Assembly (NCBI GenBank): GCA_030038195.1
Contig: JASHPJ010000085.1
Coordinates: 1 to 33,797, forward strand
From: Acidobacteriaceae bacterium
GTDB taxonomy: Bacteria; Acidobacteriota; Terriglobia; Terriglobales; Acidobacteriaceae
DNA length: 33,797 bases
Reading direction: 5' to 3'
Shown here: positions 1-8,311 of the stretch, piece after piece
Position numbering within the stretch: the stretch's first letter is position 1
How the letters are laid out: every line of letters begins with the position of its first letter
Program-made: the position numbers and the translations under genes
The notes under the pieces: generated by a model
The model's input: the letters and a program-made list of their open reading frames with translations, nothing else
Databases searched by the model: none
Told to the model about the DNA's origin: nothing

Positions 1-903
1 GGCTTCCACCACCTTCGACTGCGCATCGCCCTCGGCCTCCTTCACCTTCTGCGCGGCTTCAGCCTCGGCCTGCAGCTCGGCAATCTTCACCTGTTTCTGC
101 TGGATCTCGGTGTCCACGCTCATCTGGTCGTCCTGCTGCTCCTTGAGCAGAAGGCCTTCGAGCCCCTGCGCATACTCGGGTGGAAGTTGAATGTCGGAGA
201 GCATCACCTCTTCCACCACAATGCCGTCGGCTGCCAGCTTGCGGGTAATCACGCCGGCAGCGCGCTGGCGCACCTCATCGCGCCTGGTGGAAAATATCTC
301 GCGCACCGTGTACTCCGGCGCCAGGTCGCGCCAGGCGCTCGCTACTATCGGAGGCACCAGTTCCTTGTCCGCCGGCTGCGGCAGATGCGCCTGCACGCTG
401 GCCAGCTTGTTAGGATCGAGCCGGTAGCGCACCGTGATGCCCAGCCCGATATTGAGCCCTTCGCGCGACTGCACGCTCAAGCCCGCATTTTGCGCCGTCT
501 TCTTCGCACCCTCTTCCACAATTCCCGTCGTGAACAGGTGATCGCGCAGGTCGAAGGTCTGCACGCTGTCTACCAGCGGGGTAATAAAGTGCACGCCTGG
601 ATAAAGCGTACCCGGCAGCGTGCCGCTCACCTGGCTCACCCTTACGCCGCCCATGCCGCTGGGCACCACCACGATGCTTGCGGCCATCAGCAGCGGCGGG
701 CAGGCCGCAACCGCCAGTGCAACCGGCTTGCGCCACGCAATCTCCTTCGGTTCAGCTTTTGCTTCTTCTCCGTCCAACTCCACTCCCTGCGCCTTTCTTC
801 GCGCAAGCTGGATGCGCAGCCATAAGCCATAGAGTGGAATCGCTACTGCGGCAGTCAGCAACAGCACTCCCGCGACCGTCAGCGACAACTTCAGTGCGAG
901 CAT
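1..903 (-). CDS. SPFH/band-7 (prohibitin-like) membrane protein, 3' end outside the window
   Basis: I translated this reading frame by hand from the ATG at 903; it is open for 301 codons and leaves the window at base 1. The start is MLALKLSLTVAGVLLLTAA, a first membrane segment (about residues 3-26). A second hydrophobic stretch follows at about 60-81, then an SPFH core with blocks such as LYPGVHFITPLVDSVQTFDL (residues about 98-117) and a helical region from about 250 rich in E, A, Q and K (coiled coil). SPFH proteins form ring-like oligomers that organise membrane microdomains or control membrane proteases; the role here is not known. The start overlaps the upstream miniprotein gene by 13 bases, so translation is probably coupled. 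The two N-terminal hydrophobic segments are more than the single anchor of most prohibitins. The family call is firm; the function is inferred. Confidence 0.85.
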   Translation of the reverse strand, partial: MLALKLSLTVAGVLLLTAAVAIPLYGLWLRIQLARRKAQGVELDGEEAKAEPKEIAWRKPVALAVAACPPLLMAASIVVVPSGMGGVRVSQVSGTLPGTLYPGVHFITPLVDSVQTFDLRDHLFTTGIVEEGAKKTAQNAGLSVQSREGLNIGLGITVRYRLDPNKLASVQAHLPQPADKELVPPIVASAWRDLAPEYTVREIFSTRRDEVRQRAAGVITRKLAADGIVVEEVMLSDIQLPPEYAQGLEGLLLKEQQDDQMSVDTEIQQKQVKIAELQAEAEAAQKVKEAEGDAQSKVVEA

Positions 904-1073
904 TTCCCGTCTCCGTTCAGGTGATCGAGCTCCTTGCGTTTCCCGGTCTCCGGCCGTGGAGCAAACAGCAGCCGGACCAGTCCTCCCAGCGTCAGCTCTT
1001 CAAAGAGCAGTGCTGCAGCGAGAGGAAGCAGCACCGTTCCCACATCAGCGAAAGTGCGATCGAGCAGATTCAT
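891..1073 (-). CDS. 60-residue membrane miniprotein between L,D-transpeptidase and SPFH genes
   Basis: This is a small ORF starting MNLLDRTFADVGTVLLP with one hydrophobic segment (about residues 12-38) and a charged, Lys/Arg-rich tail. It has a strong ribosome binding site: AAGGAGG lies 7 bases before the ATG, and the stop codon TAA of the upstream L,D-transpeptidase is the first part of that same TAAGGAGG sequence. Its 3' end overlaps the SPFH start by 13 bases. Such tight packing on both sides is the main evidence that it is real. I do not recognise a named family. A single-pass inner-membrane partner of the SPFH protein would fit the context, but that is inference. Confidence 0.7.
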   Translation of the reverse strand: MNLLDRTFADVGTVLLPLAAALLFEELTLGGLVRLLFAPRPETGKRKELDHLNGDGKCSH

Positions 1074-1084
1074 CGCGACCCTCC

Positions 1085-1726
1085 TTACAGGGCGCCGGCA
1101 ACCGCCGCGGCGATGGCGGCTGCAGTTGCGTGTGCAGCGGGCGCAGCCGGCTGGGCTGGGGCTGCGGTCTTGGCCACCTGCGTGTTCGCCGCCGGCTGTG
1201 CTGCGCCGCCAAACAGCTCCGCTGTCTCTTCATCGCGCTGTCCAATCAGCTCCACCGTGTCGCCCACCTGCACCTGCGCATAGAGTTCTTCCAGGTCCAC
1301 CTTGCCCATCCGAATGCACCCATGCGAGGCCGCCTTGCCAATCGAGCTCGGAACGTTGGTGCCATGAATGCCGTATCCGCGAATGCTCAGCCCCATCCAC
1401 CGCGTCCCCACCGGATTGTTCGGTCCCGGCGCAACCACGCGGCCATCATGCGAATAAGTCGGATTCACCACCCGCCGCTCGATCGTGAACGTCCCCACCG
1501 GGCTCGGCGTGGAAAGCTTGCCCACCGCCACCATGTAGATCTTCTTCACCTGGCCGTCTTCCACCAGCGCCAGCTCGCGATCTTCCAGGCTCACCACGAT
1601 TACCCGCTTGTGTATCATCGCCGTCGCCGACTGCTGCTTTGCTGCCGTCTGCCCCACTGCCTGCGCCACCAGAACCATCCCCATCGCCGCCGTCGCCGCC
1701 ATCCTCATCTGCTTCAGAGCTGTCAT
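1085..1726 (-). CDS. L,D-transpeptidase (YkuD domain), exported
   Basis: This periplasmic enzyme of the YkuD family forms 3-3 peptidoglycan cross-links or attaches proteins to peptidoglycan, using a cysteine nucleophile. The protein is 213 residues. Residues 1-29 look like a signal peptide. The YkuD domain spans about 40-163 and holds the catalytic signature: H121-G122, then S134-H135-G136-C137 and R139 (SHGCIRM). From about 175 the tail is Ala/Pro-rich and low in complexity. I chose the ATG at 1726 because GGGGAG lies 5 bases upstream and the signal peptide starts there; the open frame runs 82 codons further upstream without secretion-like sequence. It is the first gene of a minus-strand cluster with the miniprotein and the SPFH protein. 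Confidence 0.88.
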   Translation of the reverse strand: MTALKQMRMAATAAMGMVLVAQAVGQTAAKQQSATAMIHKRVIVVSLEDRELALVEDGQVKKIYMVAVGKLSTPSPVGTFTIERRVVNPTYSHDGRVVAPGPNNPVGTRWMGLSIRGYGIHGTNVPSSIGKAASHGCIRMGKVDLEELYAQVQVGDTVELIGQRDEETAELFGGAAQPAANTQVAKTAAPAQPAAPAAHATAAAIAAAVAGAL

Positions 1727-2131
1727 CGTGTCTCCCCGATCGCCAACTGCCTGCGCCCGGCAGCAGTGCAACCCGCACGCCAAGCGGAGTAGATTGAAAA
1801 GAAAGGAGTTGCCGGCATCAAGAACCGACGGGAACGTGTCAGCGCCCGCACACTGTGCGCGCGTTGACACGGAGTTGGATAGGAATGGGTCGCGCTGCGC
1901 CGGGAAAGGCGATCCGGCTGCGATTGGCGGCTCTTTGACTCGCGTCGCCGCCCGATGTACGCCTTCAGCCACACCGGGTTCGAGCGAAACCAGCGTGAGC
2001 GTGTCTGGTGGGAAAGAGGTGCAAGGTTACCGCTCCCTGATGATTGCGTCCACTGCAAGGCAGTGGCTCTGAGATTCAGCTATCCTGGCTTCGCTGTAGT
2101 ATTTTGTTCGAAGAAGCAACGAGGTACCGGA
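1727..2131. other. 405-base gene-free region between divergent L,D-transpeptidase and Tat-protein genes
   Basis: This region must carry the promoters of two divergent genes. For the rightward gene I see a plausible -10 TAGTAT (2097-2102) with a poor -35-like TTCAGC 16 bases upstream, and an inverted repeat (listed separately) just upstream of it. I see no convincing promoter for the leftward gene. No conserved ORF or RNA was recognised. Confidence 0.4.
2050..2066. promoter_or_regulatory. Perfect 7-bp inverted repeat upstream of the Tat-protein gene
   Basis: CCACTGC-AAG-GCAGTGG is a perfect dyad with a 3-base spacer. It ends 30 bases before the candidate -10 box TAGTAT of the gene starting at 2132, which would place it over or just upstream of the -35 region. 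It could be an operator or simply a chance hairpin; no regulator can be assigned. Confidence 0.3.
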
Positions 2132-4087
2132 ATGGCATTCACACGAAGAGAGTTGTTGCAGCTTTCCACCGCTGGCGCGGCCGTGCTGGGCGCGCGCATC
2201 GCCCTGCCTGAACTCTTGCCGAGCGCATCACCGCGTATGCCGGCGCCCATGGCAGCATCCTCGGAACAGGAGCTCTACGCCAGCCTTCTCCACACCTGGT
2301 GCGACGGCCTCGTCGCCCGCCAGGTCAGTGGCATGGCCGACCCCATGTTCAACGGCGGCTTGCTTTGCGCTGCCTGCGCGCTCATCCACGGCCGCTGTGG
2401 AGACGCTGTCTACCCGCTTCTTCGCGTTGCACACACTACGGGCGACGAAAAATATCTCCGCTCCGCCGTCGCTGTCCACGAGTGGTCGGAGCGAACCGTG
2501 AGCCGGCCTGATGGCAGTTGGGTCAACGACGTCTCGCTCAGCACCTGGCAGGGCATTACTGTCTTCCATGCCGTTGCACTAGCCGAGGCGCTGGCGCATC
2601 ACGGCGCCATCCTCGACTCCGCCACGCGTGCCCGCTGGACTGATCGCCTCGCGCGCTCCGCCAAATTCCTCGACGGCTTCATCACCATCGAAACCGGCAA
2701 CATCAACTATCCCGTCACCGCCAGCCTGGCCTTTCTGCTCTGCAGCCAGGTGCTCGGCAACTCGCACTATGCTGACCGCGCCCACAATCTCGCCCATCAG
2801 GTCGTTGAACAACAGTTCACCGCAAGCAGTTTTCTTTTCGGCGAAGGCCATCCGCTCAACGGCATCTCACCCAAAGGCTGCCGTCCTGTCGATCTGGGCT
2901 ACAACATCGAAGAGTCGCTGCCCTCGCTGGCTCTCTACGCCAAGCTCGCCAGCGATCAGCCGGTCCTCGAACAGGTCCTCGCCGCGCTCAAGACGCATAT
3001 CGAGTTCATGCTGCCCGACGGCGCGTGGGACAACAGTTGGGGCACGCGCAACTATAAGTGGAGCTGGTGGGGCAGCCGCACCAGCGACGGCTGCCATCCC
3101 GGCCTGGTTCTGCTCTCCGACCACGATTCGCGCTTCCGCGAAGCCGCACGCCGCAACCTTGAGCTGATGGCCGCCTGCACCCACAACGGCCTGCTCTATG
3201 GTGGCCCTGACTACTTCGTTCATAACGATCCGGCGTGCGTCCATCACACCTTCACTCACGCCAAGGCACTGGCCACCGTTCTTGATCGCGCCGACTTCAG
3301 CACGGAAATTACGCCGCGCCCATCCCTTCCGCGCGACGAGCCTTACGGCCTCAGGAGTTTCTCTGACATCGGCACAAGACTCGCCGCCATCGGCCCATGG
3401 CGCGCCACCGTGACTGAATACGACTGGGAATATGTGGAGCACGTGCAGGCAGGCGCGGGCGGCTCCAGCGGCGGACATGTCTCCGGCGGCGCGCTTGCGC
3501 TGCTCTTCCACAAGCGGCTCGGCCCGATCTTGACCGCCAGCATGACCCAGTACCAGATGATCGAGATCTCCAACCAGCAGGCCTATCGCACCGGATCGCA
3601 CATCGAGCTTACGCCGCGCATCGAGTGCGCCGCCACCGAAACCTACGCCAGTGTCAACGATCTCAAAGCCACGCTCACCGCCAATCAGCATGGCGGCAGC
3701 ATCGTCTTCGAGGCACACGGCCGGCTGCTCACCGCATCGCGCCAGGCACCATCCAGTGGCGACATTGCCTACCACTTCACCTACACGCTGAATGATGCGC
3801 GCGTTGAAATCGTCGCCAGCGTGACCGGCTCCACGCCCGTGCCGATCCGTTTTATCGTGCCGGTCCTCGCCCGCGCCAGCGACCGCGTCGAGCAGCCGGA
3901 CCCCAAAACAGTCCGCGTCACAAAGCCGCAGGGCACGCTCATCGTGCATACTGACGCGCCAGGCTTTGAGCCCCTGCCTGCAGAGCGCACTTTTAATCTT
4001 GTCCCCGGCTTTGAAGCCATTCCGCTGTCGCTCGTCCTCGAACCTGGCAACGAAGTCCGCGTGTACCTGGAAGCCGCCACAGCCTAG
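2132..4087 (+). CDS. Tat-exported protein, probable (alpha/alpha)-toroid glycan-active enzyme
   Basis: The 651-residue protein begins with a twin-arginine signal (T4-R5-R6-E7-L8-L9) followed by a hydrophobic Ala/Leu stretch. I chose the ATG at 2132 because GAGG lies 7 bases upstream and the Tat signal starts there. The first two thirds (about 50-400) are helix-rich with repeating Trp/Tyr/Gly motifs such as DGAWDNSWGTRNYKWSWWG, as in the toroid folds of heparinase-like lyases and related enzymes. The last third (about 410-651) looks like beta-sandwich sequence. That domain order is typical of polysaccharide lyases of the heparinase II/III type, but I cannot place it in a named CAZy family. It stands alone between divergent and convergent neighbours. 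Export is a firm call; the catalytic role is inference. Confidence 0.6.
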   Translation: MAFTRRELLQLSTAGAAVLGARIALPELLPSASPRMPAPMAASSEQELYASLLHTWCDGLVARQVSGMADPMFNGGLLCAACALIHGRCGDAVYPLLRVAHTTGDEKYLRSAVAVHEWSERTVSRPDGSWVNDVSLSTWQGITVFHAVALAEALAHHGAILDSATRARWTDRLARSAKFLDGFITIETGNINYPVTASLAFLLCSQVLGNSHYADRAHNLAHQVVEQQFTASSFLFGEGHPLNGISPKGCRPVDLGYNIEESLPSLALYAKLASDQPVLEQVLAALKTHIEFMLPDGAWDNSWGTRNYKWSWWGSRTSDGCHPGLVLLSDHDSRFREAARRNLELMAACTHNGLLYGGPDYFVHNDPACVHHTFTHAKALATVLDRADFSTEITPRPSLPRDEPYGLRSFSDIGTRLAAIGPWRATVTEYDWEYVEHVQAGAGGSSGGHVSGGALALLFHKRLGPILTASMTQYQMIEISNQQAYRTGSHIELTPRIECAATETYASVNDLKATLTANQHGGSIVFEAHGRLLTASRQAPSSGDIAYHFTYTLNDARVEIVASVTGSTPVPIRFIVPVLARASDRVEQPDPKTVRVTKPQGTLIVHTDAPGFEPLPAERTFNLVPGFEAIPLSLVLEPGNEVRVYLEAATA

Positions 4088-4130
4088 AGCTGTCTTTGGT
4101 TTCCATATCAGCTGTTTCTAGGAAATTATT

Positions 4131-4255
4131 TGGCTACAGCATTTTCAGAATTGCTGTAGACTGAAAGTACACGCTCAAGTGGCTTTTTCCTTAAGAAAAA
4201 GCCATCTTTTACGGCTCTCAAAAAGTCTACGTGCATTCCGAAAATGCTCTAGCCA
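4131..4255. repeat. 125-bp imperfect palindromic intergenic repeat with central hairpin
   Basis: The two ends are 32-base inverted arms: 4131-4162 (starts TGGCTACAGCATTTTC) and 4224-4255, whose reverse complement starts TGGCTAGAGCATTTTC. They match at 26 of 32 positions by hand alignment. In the centre, 4180-4204 forms a 10-bp perfect stem (TGGCTTTTTC / GAAAAAGCCA) with a CTTAA loop. The element fills the gap between two convergent genes and could act as a two-way terminator. Its size and arms also suit a REP- or MITE-like mobile repeat. No flanking target duplication was seen. Confidence 0.65.
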
Positions 4256-4277
4256 GACTGGGCCTGATCCTGATCGG

Positions 4278-7200
4278 CTACCAGCTCTTCTTGATCAACG
4301 CATCTACGGCAAACCCGCCATTGGGATCGCGCGTGGCACTCAGCGAAACCCTGGGCGATACCTTGTACTGCCCCTGAATCGTCTGGCTCTGTGTGGAGGC
4401 CACATTGGCTGAAAAGGTCACGAACAGGTTGCTCGTCACCCGTTGCTGGATGGTGATGTTCGCCCCCGGCGGTCCTTGCGAGCTGCTCTGGGCCAGCACC
4501 GGGCTGATGGAGAGCTGCGAGATGCCTGCGATCTTCGAAACCCGGCTCGTCACCTGGCTCGACACCTGCGATGCCACCAGCGACTCCGCCTGCTGATTCG
4601 CCGTCATCGGGTTCTGCGCGCTCGCCTCCGTCGTCTGGCCGAACGCCAGCAGGTTGATAATGTCTGCCGTTGGCAGCGCCGGATCGGACGAATACTCGGT
4701 GCGCAGTTGTTCTACCGGCCCGTTGAATCGCAGATTGATGTTGTACTGCTGAATCGACGTGGTCAGCATCAGGTTCACCACCGGCTCGGTCTCTGATGGG
4801 TTTACAAACTGCACCGTGCCTCCGGTCAGCACAAACCGGTTGCCGTTGGCGATGATGTCGCCGCCGCTCAGGTTCACGCGGCCCAGAATCACCGGCTGCG
4901 CTGCCGTCCCGCGCACCTGCAGGTTCGCCGTGCCGCCCACGCTCAGTGTCCGGCTCACCAGGTTCACATTGTTCGTCGACCGCACTGCAATATTGAGCGC
5001 CAGGTTCTGCGCAAATCCACGCTGCGGCGGTGCCTGAACTCCGCTGGAAAACTGGCGGATAAAGGCCGTCAGGTCGAAAGTGGGCGTAAACGAGAGATCG
5101 GAGACGTTCATCGTTCCGCCCAGTGCGGCATGATTCAGCGCTCCGGTAAGCCGGAGCGTGGCATCCATGTTTTCCCGCATCCCCTGCGGATAAAGAAGTC
5201 GCACGCCCTGCGCCGCTACGCCCATGTTGAACTGCAACTGCGGCCGCAACACAATGCCGCCCTGCGCCGTCACCGTTCCTCCCCCAACCGTTCCTTGAAG
5301 CCTGTCGATGTTGAGCCGGTCCGCCGAGAGCGTCAGCACGCCGTTGCCGTGCTGTAATCCCACCGGCAAATCCGCGGAGAGAAAGCTCACGTTTACCACG
5401 TCGATTTCCCCGCCCAGGTTCCTGCTATCGAGTGGCCCATGCGAGTTGATGTTCAGTCTCAGCTCGCCCGAGCTCTGCAGATCAGGATTGAATATCTGCA
5501 GGAGCTGCAGATTCACCGTTCCCTGCGCCAGCAGCGACGCCGGAGCATCTCCACTTGTCGGAATCACTGCCTGCAGCTTCAGGTCCGTGTCCGTTCCGCG
5601 GATCGACGCCGGCTGCAGATTCACGATGCCGTTTTTGTAATCGATCTGTATCGGCGCAGCCGCCGCCAGCTCGATATGGTTGCCGTATCCCAGCTTCAGC
5701 AGCGGAATCATCGCATGCGCTTCGATCTGGCCGCGATTTTTCAGCGGCCCATGCAGCGTGGCATGCACTTCGGCCTGCCCATTCACGTCCGCAGCCTCGT
5801 CCGGAGCGTACGCTGCCAGTAGTGGCTTCAGCGAAAATGCCTTAGTATCGAGCGCAGCATCGGCAAGGTAATCCCCGCTCAGTTCCACTGCCGCCTTGCC
5901 TTGAAGCGCAGCGCCCATCACGGAAGAGCTCAGCTCCGCATGCGCAACCCGATCAGCGACATGCGCATCGAGCTTGAGCGCCGAGATTGTCTGCCCACCA
6001 ATCGCCAACGCAGGAATCTCCACGCTCGCATCCATCTGCGGATGATCGAAGCTGCCCTGCCCGCTTGCCTGCAGAGTCACCGCGCCGCTCACCTGCATGC
6101 CGCGCGCCTCAACCGCGTGCAGCTTGCCCAGATCGATTCCGCTCACCGTCAGTTGCGCAGCATAGGTCTTCGCATGCGGCCGTATCGTCGCCTTACCCAC
6201 GACTTCTCCACCCACAAGCCGCGCTGAAAGATCGGCATGCACGTCGTTGCCATCGCCGGAAAAGCTCAAGCTCGCTGACCGGACCGGCTCGTCGTACACC
6301 GTCACTCCAGCCAGCGACACATGCCCGTTTCCCTGGGGATTTGCTCCGCTGCCATGCAGCAAAAGGCTGGCGTTCAGCTTGCCCGTCACTGGAATCGGCT
6401 GCTCCGCCAGCTTCGCCAGTTCAGCCACGTCCATCCGTGATGCACTGAGGTGCACCTGGACCGGGTTCTGATCCGTGAAAGACCAGTTATCCAGACCAGC
6501 GCTCGCGCTCAATCCAATGCGGCCGCCCGAAGCGGATGCAATCTCCGCACGCTCCACTTCCGCATGCGACGGACTCAAATCGATCTGAGCCTGCACGGCC
6601 TTCCAGTCCGTGCCGTTCACGTGCACGTTCGCAGCAGAGAGCGCGCCGGTCAGATGCGGCGCAGCAGTTGTCCCTTGCACCTGCCCTTCGAACGACGCCT
6701 CACCGGCCAGATCGAGTTGCCGCAGCGACTCGGCTGGTGCAGCCGTGCGAAACAATTCGGCCATCTCCGCCACCTCGCGTAGATCGTTCGCCTGCACCTT
6801 CATCGCGAGGCTCGATCGGCGTCCTGCAACCCCGTTCAGCGCCACGTTCGTCTGCGCCGTGCGCAGGTAGCTGTTCTGCACCGTCAGTTGCTTGCTGGTG
6901 CCGTTATACGTGCCATGTATCACGCTTTCCACGGGAACCGCCGTCGCATCCTGCGTGCCGCCCGGCCGGAAAACCTGCCCATTCGCCGCGGCATCCACAT
7001 GTGCCGTCAGATCGTCCAGCGTCTTGCCCCACGATGCTGTCGCCGTCGCATCCAGTGCGCCATGCACGGCCACGCCCGGTTGCGTTCCTACGTGCAGAAA
7101 TACCTGTCTGAGCCTGGCCAACGACACACCGCGCAGTGCAGCGCTCACGCTCGTGCGCGAGTCGTCGCCGACGTTCTTCATCGTTCCCTGCGCAGTCAAC

Positions 7201-8300
7201 ACGCCGCCCAGCACGCTTGCACGCAGATCGCACACAGTCGCGTCGCCATTCGCAAGAGCGTAGTGCGCGGCTAGATTGTCAATCTCGACGCGTAGAGAGC
7301 TCGCCTTTACCTTTACATTGAGCCTGCGGCCGGTCAGCGCGCCATTCGCGGTCAATGACTGAAGCAGCCCGCGCCCGGCAGCCTGCTGATAGCGCAGCGA
7401 GCCCTTCGTGTCAATCAGTCCGTCCGGAATCGACGGCTCTTTGAAGATCTGCGCAAGCTGGCCGCCGTCCAGAGTCGCATCGTACTGCGCCTGCACCTCG
7501 GGCCTGCCATAGTCTTTCAGCAAACCGGAAAGTCTCACCTGCGATGTCCCGCTGCTCACCTTCGCTTCAATCAGATGAAACTCCGACCGCGTCGCATCGA
7601 AGCTCACATCGAGGTTATGCGCCAATGGCCGCATCGCGCCGTACTGCAAATGTGCATTCGTATATGCCAATCTCCCCCTGTACTTTGCAAGCAGACTGTT
7701 GAATGTCGCGTGGAAGTCCACATCGTGCACATCGGCCGCCAGCGCGCTCGGCCTGCTGTTGAAGTACACCTCGCCGCGATCGACTTCCGCATGACGGATG
7801 GCGAGATCGAAAACACTCGTCCCATTACCGTTCCCGCTGCTCTTCAGCGTGGGAAGACTCGATGCGCCGTTCGCGTCAATCGTGATCCACACAACTGGAT
7901 GATCGACGCGCACCGTCGAGAGATGCCACTTCCAGGCCAGCACCGAAACCACGCGCGCGCCAATCTCCACATGATCAATCCGCAGCAGTTCGGGACGCGC
8001 GTACGGCGGCGCGCCATCGACGCTTACGCCATAGAGGTCCACGCGCAGCGTTGCCGGGTGCAGGGAAAAATTCTCAAGCCGCACGCCCACGCCCAGCTGC
8101 GCACTTGCTGCCTCTTCAACTTTCCTGATCAGCCGGCGATGCACTCCTTCGTTGTTCACCAGCGCAACAAGCGCTATCGCCGCAACGAGGACTACGAGCA
8201 CAGCGCATCCCGTCGCCCACACAATCGCGCGCGCGATCCGGCGAGCCATACGCCGATTCCTGGGTTGCGCAGAATCGTGGGATGCTTCGTTCGTGTCCAT
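4278..8300 (-). CDS. tamB: TamB-like translocation/assembly protein (DUF490)
   Basis: This 1340-residue protein is an inner-membrane-anchored, periplasm-spanning protein of the TamB/AsmA-like superfamily, thought to help outer-membrane protein assembly or bridge lipid transport. A membrane anchor is at residues 27-49, followed by long beta-rich repeats. The C-terminal TamB domain (about 1000-1340) holds the family hallmark YSSDPALPTADIINLLAFG and ends in a hydrophobic KKSW. It starts 11 bases after the stop of the upstream tamA-like gene, with GAGG ahead of the ATG, so the two form one operon. Length fits the family (E. coli TamB is about 1260 residues). The family call is firm; whether the substrate is protein or phospholipid cannot be told. 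Confidence 0.92.
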   Translation of the reverse strand: MDTNEASHDSAQPRNRRMARRIARAIVWATGCAVLVVLVAAIALVALVNNEGVHRRLIRKVEEAASAQLGVGVRLENFSLHPATLRVDLYGVSVDGAPPYARPELLRIDHVEIGARVVSVLAWKWHLSTVRVDHPVVWITIDANGASSLPTLKSSGNGNGTSVFDLAIRHAEVDRGEVYFNSRPSALAADVHDVDFHATFNSLLAKYRGRLAYTNAHLQYGAMRPLAHNLDVSFDATRSEFHLIEAKVSSGTSQVRLSGLLKDYGRPEVQAQYDATLDGGQLAQIFKEPSIPDGLIDTKGSLRYQQAAGRGLLQSLTANGALTGRRLNVKVKASSLRVEIDNLAAHYALANGDATVCDLRASVLGGVLTAQGTMKNVGDDSRTSVSAALRGVSLARLRQVFLHVGTQPGVAVHGALDATATASWGKTLDDLTAHVDAAANGQVFRPGGTQDATAVPVESVIHGTYNGTSKQLTVQNSYLRTAQTNVALNGVAGRRSSLAMKVQANDLREVAEMAELFRTAAPAESLRQLDLAGEASFEGQVQGTTAAPHLTGALSAANVHVNGTDWKAVQAQIDLSPSHAEVERAEIASASGGRIGLSASAGLDNWSFTDQNPVQVHLSASRMDVAELAKLAEQPIPVTGKLNASLLLHGSGANPQGNGHVSLAGVTVYDEPVRSASLSFSGDGNDVHADLSARLVGGEVVGKATIRPHAKTYAAQLTVSGIDLGKLHAVEARGMQVSGAVTLQASGQGSFDHPQMDASVEIPALAIGGQTISALKLDAHVADRVAHAELSSSVMGAALQGKAAVELSGDYLADAALDTKAFSLKPLLAAYAPDEAADVNGQAEVHATLHGPLKNRGQIEAHAMIPLLKLGYGNHIELAAAAPIQIDYKNGIVNLQPASIRGTDTDLKLQAVIPTSGDAPASLLAQGTVNLQLLQIFNPDLQSSGELRLNINSHGPLDSRNLGGEIDVVNVSFLSADLPVGLQHGNGVLTLSADRLNIDRLQGTVGGGTVTAQGGIVLRPQLQFNMGVAAQGVRLLYPQGMRENMDATLRLTGALNHAALGGTMNVSDLSFTPTFDLTAFIRQFSSGVQAPPQRGFAQNLALNIAVRSTNNVNLVSRTLSVGGTANLQVRGTAAQPVILGRVNLSGGDIIANGNRFVLTGGTVQFVNPSETEPVVNLMLTTSIQQYNINLRFNGPVEQLRTEYSSDPALPTADIINLLAFGQTTEASAQNPMTANQQAESLVASQVSSQVTSRVSKIAGISQLSISPVLAQSSSQGPPGANITIQQRVTSNLFVTFSANVASTQSQTIQGQYKVSPRVSLSATRDPNGGFAVDALIKKSW

Positions 8301-8311
8301 CGTTACCTCGC

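Noticed and set aside
1727..1972. N-terminal extension of the L,D-transpeptidase by 82 codons
   Set aside because: The extension has no secretion-like sequence and precedes a signal peptide; the ATG at 1726 has a good ribosome site.
2867..3949. 360-codon minus-strand frame opposite the Tat-exported protein
   Set aside because: No domain, no ribosome site, and the plus-strand frame has a Tat signal and continuous protein-like sequence.
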